Source of the DNA: AVCC01 sp039920865
Lineage (GTDB): Bacteria; Pseudomonadota; Gammaproteobacteria; Burkholderiales; Burkholderiaceae_D
Direction of reading: 5' to 3'
Length of the DNA: 18,936 nt
Assembly: GCA_039920865.1 (NCBI GenBank)
Contig: JBDSCZ010000266.1
Span: 1-18,936, forward strand
Made by a program: the position numbers and the translations under genes. Under the pieces are notes generated by a model. That model was not told where the DNA came from, ran no database searches, and saw only the letters and a program-made list of their open reading frames with translations. Below are positions 14,482 through 18,936 of this stretch, piece after piece; the stretch's first letter is position 1; each line of letters starts with the position of its first letter.

Positions 14482-16200
14482 TCATGCCGACATCTGAAAA
14501 TTGCTGCGGCCCTGCTTTTTGGCTCTGTACATTGCAGCATCGGCGCTTTCCAGCAACTGCAATGCCTGCTCCCCGTGTTGCGGATAGACGCTTATACCAA
14601 TGCTGCACGTCATGATGAAAGTATGTGCATCGATTACAAATGGCAATTCAAACAAATGGATGATTTTTTGTGCAATGCCGGTTGCGTCAGTTGCGTTATG
14701 CAAATTCTCCATCAGGATCGTGAATTCATCGCCGCCGAGCCGCGACAGGGTATCGGATTGACGCAAGCACTCCTGCATCCGTTTGGCTGCCAGTTTCAGC
14801 GTCTCGTCGCCGATTGCATGGCCGAGTCTGTCGTTGACCTCCTTGAACTTGTCCAGATCGATGAACATCACAGAAAATTGTTTTTTTCCCCTTAGCGCCT
14901 GCTGGGTGGCTTGCATCAGGCGATCCAGAAACAGCAGGCGATTCGGCAGTCCGGTCAATGTATCGTGGTGTGCCAGATAAGCCAGATGCAATTGTCGATC
15001 CTGCAACTGATCGAGCTGGATGCGTAGTCTGGTTGTCATCGACAAAAAGCTTTTGGCCAGATACCCGATTTCGTCATTGCGTTCGATCGGCAATTCGGCA
15101 ATCGTATTACCGGCTTCAAACTGGCACACGGCACTGGCCATCTGGTTCAGAGGCCGGGCCAGCATCCGTGAGATCAGGTACGCGACGATCACGGATGCAA
15201 TACTAAAAAAAACCATGATCTGCAGTATGGTCATGCCAAGTGCCCGACTTTCGCGCAATACGTTTGCGACTGGAGTCGATAATCCCAGCAACACAAAGCG
15301 ACGGCCGCTCAATCCGGCATAGGGCGCTTTCACGAAGGCCGACACGAATGGGTCCTGCGACATGGCATCGAGAGCACCGGTCAGTACCATTTGAGCGTCT
15401 TTGCCGTCGAGCAGAGCTGCCGTCGCCTGGATATCATCCTGAATCAGAATCCGCCTGCCGCGGTCGAAGCCGAATACCTTCGACGCATCCGGGTGGAGCA
15501 GATAATCACCGTTGTGATTGGTCAGCAGCATGGCGAGGTCGTCAGGAATATCTTTGCCTATCTGTTTGAACAGGCCGTTCAAATCGACATTAATGACAAG
15601 TACGCCAAACACCTGCCCGCCATCCGACATCACGGGTGTCGCAATGCGCAAGGTCGGCTTGCCCTGCCCCTGATGCGCGCCCCGCTCCTGGTTGATGTTA
15701 ATTTCGGACAGATATAATTCGCCGGCAGGTAGGCGCGCAGCCTCGAATACATAGGGGAAATGTGCCTTTTCCTGCAAACCGCGCCCCGCAACAACAGTTA
15801 GGCCACCAGTATCCCGGTCGATCCTGACCAGCTCCTTGCCGTAATGCGACACGCCGATCAGGCGCAACTGAAAATATTCCGGATGTGCGGCTAGCAAGGC
15901 AGAAAATACCGCGCCTAGCTCCCGCCGCAAAGCTGCCTCTGCATCGGCGCCGCCACGGTGATTGGCTAGCCGTTGCAGCTGCGGCAACGCAGATACAAAT
16001 CGCACGTCGTTTGCAATTTCGTCGAGGGAACTGGTGAATCTTTGCGCCATTACCTGGGTAGCTGTCAGCAACTTGGCTTCTGCTGCGCTGATGAGCAAGT
16101 CACGGCTTTTCGCATAGGCGTAATAGCCGGTCAGCCCAGTGGAAAATATTCCCAGAAAAGCCAGCCAGAACCCCAACTTGAACCCTATGCCGAATCGCAT
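14482..16200 (-). CDS. membrane diguanylate cyclase (Cache-like sensor, HAMP, GGDEF)
   Basis: The 572-aa inner-membrane enzyme is predicted to make cyclic di-GMP. Residues 7-27 are the first membrane helix and 323-347 the second. The roughly 295 residues between them form a periplasmic dCache-like sensor (WD-free alpha/beta, with LRIATPVMSDGGQVFGVLVINVDL). HAMP follows (about 344-400), then the GGDEF domain (about 405-570), starting HHDTLTGLPNR. The active site GGDEF is intact at 489-493, and RQSD at 480-483, five residues before it, is a proper inhibitory I-site. There is no EAL domain. The start lies 11 bp after the stop of the polyamine-type binding protein, with AGG overlapping that stop, so the two are almost surely one operon. 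No T-tailed terminator was found downstream. Confidence 0.93.
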   Translation of the reverse strand: MRFGIGFKLGFWLAFLGIFSTGLTGYYAYAKSRDLLISAAEAKLLTATQVMAQRFTSSLDEIANDVRFVSALPQLQRLANHRGGADAEAALRRELGAVFSALLAAHPEYFQLRLIGVSHYGKELVRIDRDTGGLTVVAGRGLQEKAHFPYVFEAARLPAGELYLSEININQERGAHQGQGKPTLRIATPVMSDGGQVFGVLVINVDLNGLFKQIGKDIPDDLAMLLTNHNGDYLLHPDASKVFGFDRGRRILIQDDIQATAALLDGKDAQMVLTGALDAMSQDPFVSAFVKAPYAGLSGRRFVLLGLSTPVANVLRESRALGMTILQIMVFFSIASVIVAYLISRMLARPLNQMASAVCQFEAGNTIAELPIERNDEIGYLAKSFLSMTTRLRIQLDQLQDRQLHLAYLAHHDTLTGLPNRLLFLDRLMQATQQALRGKKQFSVMFIDLDKFKEVNDRLGHAIGDETLKLAAKRMQECLRQSDTLSRLGGDEFTILMENLHNATDATGIAQKIIHLFELPFVIDAHTFIMTCSIGISVYPQHGEQALQLLESADAAMYRAKKQGRSNFQMSA

Positions 16201-16211
16201 ATCAATAGAAC

Positions 16212-17249
16212 CTAATCATTATCAAAGCTATCTCCGGAGACGATCCTGTCCCACAATATTTGCCGTTTCGCCACATGCTTTGCCGGCTCCAGCCAGATAA
16301 TGCGCTCACTGCCGGCACTCGCGGCCAGAGGCGTAATGGTGTTGGCCAACCCCTGTCTTGCGGTCAGAGATTGGCTGACGTTTTTTTCCAGCGTGTAGTT
16401 AATCCAGGCTTCGGCCAGCGCCTGATTTCTCCTTCCGGCTGACACCGCCCAGCAATCCAGCCATGCCAGCGCGCCTTCCTGCGGGATGACATAGCCTACA
16501 TCGGCACCTGCGGCCCTTAATTCCTTGACTTGCTGCATGCCGTAATTACCGAACATGTAGGCAATTTCGTTTTCCCGGAATAATCTGGTCGCCTCCTCCG
16601 GGGAGTCGTAAAGCGTCAGAATATTGCGCCTCAGACTTACCAGACTTTTCGTCGCGATTGAAAATTCACGCTCGCTCATTTGAAACGGATTTTTAACGCC
16701 CATCAATAATGCGGCAATAGAAAAATTCTGGCTGCTGCCATCGTAAGCCAGCACCCGCCCGCGGTAATGCGGGTCCCATAACACCGACATCGACAGTGGC
16801 GGAGTCTTGACGATTTTACGGTTGTAAATCAGTCCCATCTCCGAAAATGTATACGGAACGGCGTAAATTTTGCCGTTGCGGGACAAGGATGGGATCGCGG
16901 TTAAATTTTGGAATCTGGCCGTTTGATTGGTATGGTTTTTGATCCGATTAAGATCGATAGGGACGCTCAGGCCGAGATCGATGTAGCGCTGCAGCTCCGC
17001 CGTATTGACGGCAAAAACATCGTAATCCGCGCCCTTGTTCTTAAGGATTTTGTCAAACAGCGCGTTGTCGGACGACACATAACTGAGCTCGACCCGCACC
17101 GCAAAGCGCCGGCCGAATTCCGCCACGATATCCGGGTCCGCATATCCTGGCCAAGCCAGTATCCGCAATACATCCTTGGCTACGGCGCTTGGCGTTATCG
17201 CCAGGCTGGCTGCCAACAGGCAAATCGATAGGAGTGTGCGCATCGTCAT
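16212..17249 (-). CDS. PotD/PotF-like periplasmic polyamine-type binding protein
   Basis: The 345-aa protein has a signal peptide (cleavage near SAVA, residue 24). The mature start KDVLRILAWPGYADPDIVAEFGRRF is typical of spermidine/putrescine-binding proteins. Residues lining polyamine pockets appear kept: Trp33 and Tyr36 (AWPGY), Ser60/Asp61, and Trp263/Asp265 (AWLDCW). IYAVPYTFSEMGLIYNRK and TLYDSPEEATRLFRENEIAYMFGNYG are also family-like. No transporter permease or ATPase is nearby; the next gene, 11 bp on, is a diguanylate cyclase. The most likely role is therefore ligand sensing, as for NspS with MbaA in Vibrio cholerae, not uptake. The start could also be Met3 (17243). The ribosome site is weak. 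Ligand identity is inferred. Confidence 0.9.
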   Translation of the reverse strand: MTMRTLLSICLLAASLAITPSAVAKDVLRILAWPGYADPDIVAEFGRRFAVRVELSYVSSDNALFDKILKNKGADYDVFAVNTAELQRYIDLGLSVPIDLNRIKNHTNQTARFQNLTAIPSLSRNGKIYAVPYTFSEMGLIYNRKIVKTPPLSMSVLWDPHYRGRVLAYDGSSQNFSIAALLMGVKNPFQMSEREFSIATKSLVSLRRNILTLYDSPEEATRLFRENEIAYMFGNYGMQQVKELRAAGADVGYVIPQEGALAWLDCWAVSAGRRNQALAEAWINYTLEKNVSQSLTARQGLANTITPLAASAGSERIIWLEPAKHVAKRQILWDRIVSGDSFDND

Positions 17250-17262
17250 TTTTCAGCAATAC

Positions 17263-17320
17263 TTGCAATTGCAAAGTTGCATATTTAAGCATGATATTGA
17301 CAACTTGAGTTGCATTTTAA
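17263..17320. promoter_or_regulatory. cluster of palindromes and direct repeats upstream of the binding protein-GGDEF operon
   Basis: TTGCAATTGCAA (17263-17274) is a perfect 12-bp palindrome. AGTTGCATATTTAA (17275-17288) and AGTTGCATTTTAA (17308-17320) are near-identical direct repeats 33 bp apart, about three helical turns. CAACT-TG-AGTTG (17301-17312) is a dyad. Together they look like regulator sites in the leader or promoter of the operon. Confidence 0.4.
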
Positions 17321-17460
17321 CAACGCCACATCCTACAGATAGGATCGCCGGCATTGCCGCCGCAGCTACGATCGAACGACGTGCGCAGGAGGGCTGAAAA
17401 CGCAAGCACATCTGCTGAAATCGCAATAAATAATATACTCCGGAAAAATAAACGAAACTA

Positions 17461-17500
17461 CTGTATTTTCCGCATATATTACCTGCGATGAAATATATAC
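17461..17500 (-). repeat. intergenic dyad repeat, copy 4 (inverted)
   Basis: On the minus strand the core reads CGCAGGTAATATATGCGG (17487-17470), with GTATATATTTCAT before it and AAAATACAG after. It shares AATATATGCGGAAA with copy 2, and CGCA/TGCG arms around 10 nt. Confidence 0.55.
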
Positions 17501-17680
17501 ATACATCAGTATAATAAAAGCATATACAGATTCTTGCAGGAAATATTATGCAATAACCCTGACCTGATGCAATTTCTGGCCGCGCTACGCAAAAGCCTGC
17601 TGCAGGGCAGCGCGCGCATTGCTGATTCCACGGCAGCGCATGACCGGGCAATAGCAGCGCCGCCACCCTGGAACAATGTC

Positions 17681-18178
17681 ATGACTAAGCCACCCGTACC
17701 AATGACGCTGACCGGATTGCCGCCAGTCGTCGATCACGCGACCCGGATTCTGATTTTGGGCAGTTTTCCCGGCACCGCATCACTGCAGGCGCAGCAATAT
17801 TATGCGCACCCGCGCAATCAGTTCTGGGCGCTGCTGTCGGCGTCCATCCAGACCGATTTGCAAGGACTGGACTACCCGCAACGCCTGGCCTGCCTGTTGC
17901 AAAACGGGATCGGTTTGTGGGACGTCATCGCCGGTTGCCGGCGCGCAGGCAGCCTCGACAGCGCGATCCGCGACGCCCGCGCCAACCAATTTGTCTGGCT
18001 CCGGCAACAGTGTCCGGACTTGCGGCGGGTCTGCTTCAATGGCAAGACTTCCGGCAAATTTGCCCCACAATTCGCTAATAATGGTTGTGCAACCGTGGTT
18101 TTACCATCCTCGTCGCCGGCCAATGCGCAACTCTCATTCGCGCAAAAACTTGTATTTTGGCAGGGCATCGCCGGATAA
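17681..18178 (+). CDS. DNA-deoxyinosine (hypoxanthine) glycosylase family protein
   Basis: The 165-aa protein has the uracil-DNA-glycosylase fold, family 6 (hypoxanthine-DNA glycosylase) pattern. It shows LTGLPPVVDHATRILILGSFPGTASL (motif A, 27-35), YYAHPRNQFWALL (40-52, with the Asn46 likely to be catalytic), GIGLWDVI, GSLDSAI, CFNG and the motif-B-like LPSSSPAN (141-148). It would remove deaminated adenine (hypoxanthine) from DNA to start base-excision repair. I chose 17681, with GGAA 7 nt upstream. 17702 (MTLTGLPP) is also possible, and the frame is open back to 17534 without a family match. The spermidine-synthase-like gene follows after 27 bp. Confidence 0.85.
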   Translation: MTKPPVPMTLTGLPPVVDHATRILILGSFPGTASLQAQQYYAHPRNQFWALLSASIQTDLQGLDYPQRLACLLQNGIGLWDVIAGCRRAGSLDSAIRDARANQFVWLRQQCPDLRRVCFNGKTSGKFAPQFANNGCATVVLPSSSPANAQLSFAQKLVFWQGIAG

Positions 18179-18179
18179 T
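18150..18179 (+). promoter_or_regulatory. candidate promoter of the spermidine-synthase-like gene
   Basis: TTGTAT (18150-18155), 18-bp spacer, GATAAT (18174-18179), lying in the last codons of the glycosylase gene. It could let the downstream gene be expressed alone, though co-transcription with the glycosylase is also possible. Confidence 0.35.
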
Positions 18180-18205
18180 ACGGTTCAACATTTCAGGCTA
18201 CCGAC

Positions 18206-18936
18206 ATGCTCATCAAACGTAAATCGATCGAAAAAGAAGAATCCCTGCGCCCGCCCCGCTGCGTTGCAGAAGTCGCGAAACCGCCGCGCAAACCGAAATA
18301 TGCGCCGGTCACCCTGTCGGAACAGGACGGCGTGCGCTTCCTGCACTTCGGCACCGAGTGGGTGCAAGGCGCGATGCGGCTTCGCAAGCCGGATGCGCTG
18401 GAACTCGAATACGCACAACAAATGATGCTGTGGATGCTGTTTAACGGCCAACCGGCGCACTTGGTCCAGCTCGGCCTTGGCACCGGCGCACTGACCAAGT
18501 TTTGTTACCGCCAGTTTCCCGCAGCGCGGGTCAGCGCAATTGAACTCAATCCATCGGTGGTGACGATTTGCGAAACCATGTTCAAGCTGCCGCCCAACGA
18601 CGACCGCCTCAACGTGATCGAAATGGATGCAATGGATTTCGTCACCGACAGCGCCAACCACGACAGCGTCGATGTATTTCAAATCGACCTGTATGACGCC
18701 ACCGCGCGCGGCCCGGTGCTCGACACGGCCGAGTTTTACCAGGCTTGCGCGGCCTGCCTGACCGACGACGGCATGATCACGGTCAACCTGTTCGGCGACC
18801 ATCCGAGCTACGCGAAGAACCTGAAAGCGATGAAATTCGCGTTCGACGCGGTGGTATGGCTGCCGGAAGTACATGACGGCAATATCGTGGTGATCGCCTT
18901 CAAGCGCGCGCCGGTGCTGGACTTTTCCATCCTGTA
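18206..18936 (+). CDS. spermidine-synthase-like Rossmann methyltransferase-fold protein (3' end outside window)
   Basis: The frame is open from the ATG at 18206 to the window edge (243 codons). After a basic N-terminal stretch (residues 1-32), the protein shows a nucleotide-binding Rossmann core: VQLGLGTGALTKFCYRQFP (motif I, 87-105), VSAIELNPSVV with Glu113, then DAMDFV (Asp141/Asp144) and FQIDLYDATARGPVLDTAEFYQACAACL. This is the spermine/spermidine synthase superfamily pattern. The classical DxxDP active-site motif of SpeE is replaced by DLYDATARGP, so polyamine synthesis is not assured; methyltransferase-like or unknown roles are open. AGG stands 8 nt before the ATG. Little sequence seems missing, since the family is about 250-280 aa. 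Confidence 0.85.
   Translation, partial: MLIKRKSIEKEESLRPPRCVAEVAKPPRKPKYAPVTLSEQDGVRFLHFGTEWVQGAMRLRKPDALELEYAQQMMLWMLFNGQPAHLVQLGLGTGALTKFCYRQFPAARVSAIELNPSVVTICETMFKLPPNDDRLNVIEMDAMDFVTDSANHDSVDVFQIDLYDATARGPVLDTAEFYQACAACLTDDGMITVNLFGDHPSYAKNLKAMKFAFDAVVWLPEVHDGNIVVIAFKRAPVLDFSIL

Larger units (their letters stand above)
17250..17680. other. 431-bp divergent region between the binding-protein gene and the DNA glycosylase gene
   Basis: It is AT-rich in 17250-17330 and 17410-17560 and GC-rich in 17565-17680. It holds a cluster of symmetrical and repeated motifs next to the binding-protein start (17263-17320) and repeat copy 4 (17461-17500). A TATAAT on plus (17510-17515) has no good -35. 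The GC-rich part is open in frame with the glycosylase gene. Confidence 0.5.

Noticed and set aside
17388..17393. Perfect AGGAGG on the plus strand
   Set aside because: No start codon follows at a usable distance and no coding frame continues from it.
18185..18874. 229-codon minus-strand frame opposite the spermidine-synthase-like gene
   Set aside because: It is the shadow of a gene with clear Rossmann motifs; no family resemblance on the minus strand.
1..18936. CRISPR array, insertion sequence, toxin-antitoxin or phage defence genes
   Set aside because: No regularly spaced repeats, transposase, terminal inverted repeats or small toxin-antitoxin pair were seen on either strand.

Overview
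The window reads as chromosomal DNA of a betaproteobacterium, most likely Burkholderiales and probably Oxalobacteraceae (Herminiimonas-like). This rests on gene order as I remember it (clpA-clpS / cspA / icd, and rpsT divergent from murJ followed by a SirB1-type gene) and on family resemblance; I ran no database search. Both ends cut a gene: clpA on the left and a spermidine-synthase-like gene on the right.

Layout. 1-1918 (minus): clpS-clpA, the N-degron adaptor and its unfoldase, with an ATGA overlap. 2249-2452 (plus): a CspA cold-shock gene with a long leader and a terminator. 2642-3895 (minus): icd, NADP-isocitrate dehydrogenase. 4077-5171 (plus): a RluE-like pseudouridine synthase and a secreted DUF192 protein. 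5302-5565 (minus): rpsT (S20), sharing a bidirectional terminator with DUF192. 5793-8247 (plus): murJ (lipid II flippase) and a SirB1-type transglutaminase-fold protein with TPRs. 8374-10272 (minus): uup (ABC-F). 10456-10530 (plus): tRNA-Arg(CCT). These are housekeeping genes.

The right half is more accessory. 10834-14273 (minus) is an operon for an SsuABC/TauABC-like importer: ATPase, NMT1/SsuA-like binding protein, permease, then a second, unrelated family-3-like binding protein. A strong hairpin lies between the first binding protein and the permease. 14482-17249 (minus) is a two-gene unit: a PotD/PotF-like polyamine-type binding protein 11 bp upstream of a membrane diguanylate cyclase (Cache-like sensor, HAMP, GGDEF with I-site). 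No permease or ATPase accompanies this binding protein, so it looks like a sensory pair comparable to NspS-MbaA of Vibrio cholerae. 17681-18178 (plus) is a hypoxanthine-DNA-glycosylase-family gene, followed by the truncated spermidine-synthase-like gene.

Two things cut across genes. A short AT-rich element of about 30-40 bp with a dyad core (CGCA-N9-TGCG type) occurs four times, only between genes, and only between 8.3 and 17.5 kb. One copy sits directly upstream of the candidate promoter of the ABC operon. Second, several genes (clpS, murJ, and less surely the rluE-like and SirB1-like genes) have a -10-like hexamer only 6-8 nt before the ATG and no Shine-Dalgarno, which suggests leaderless mRNAs.
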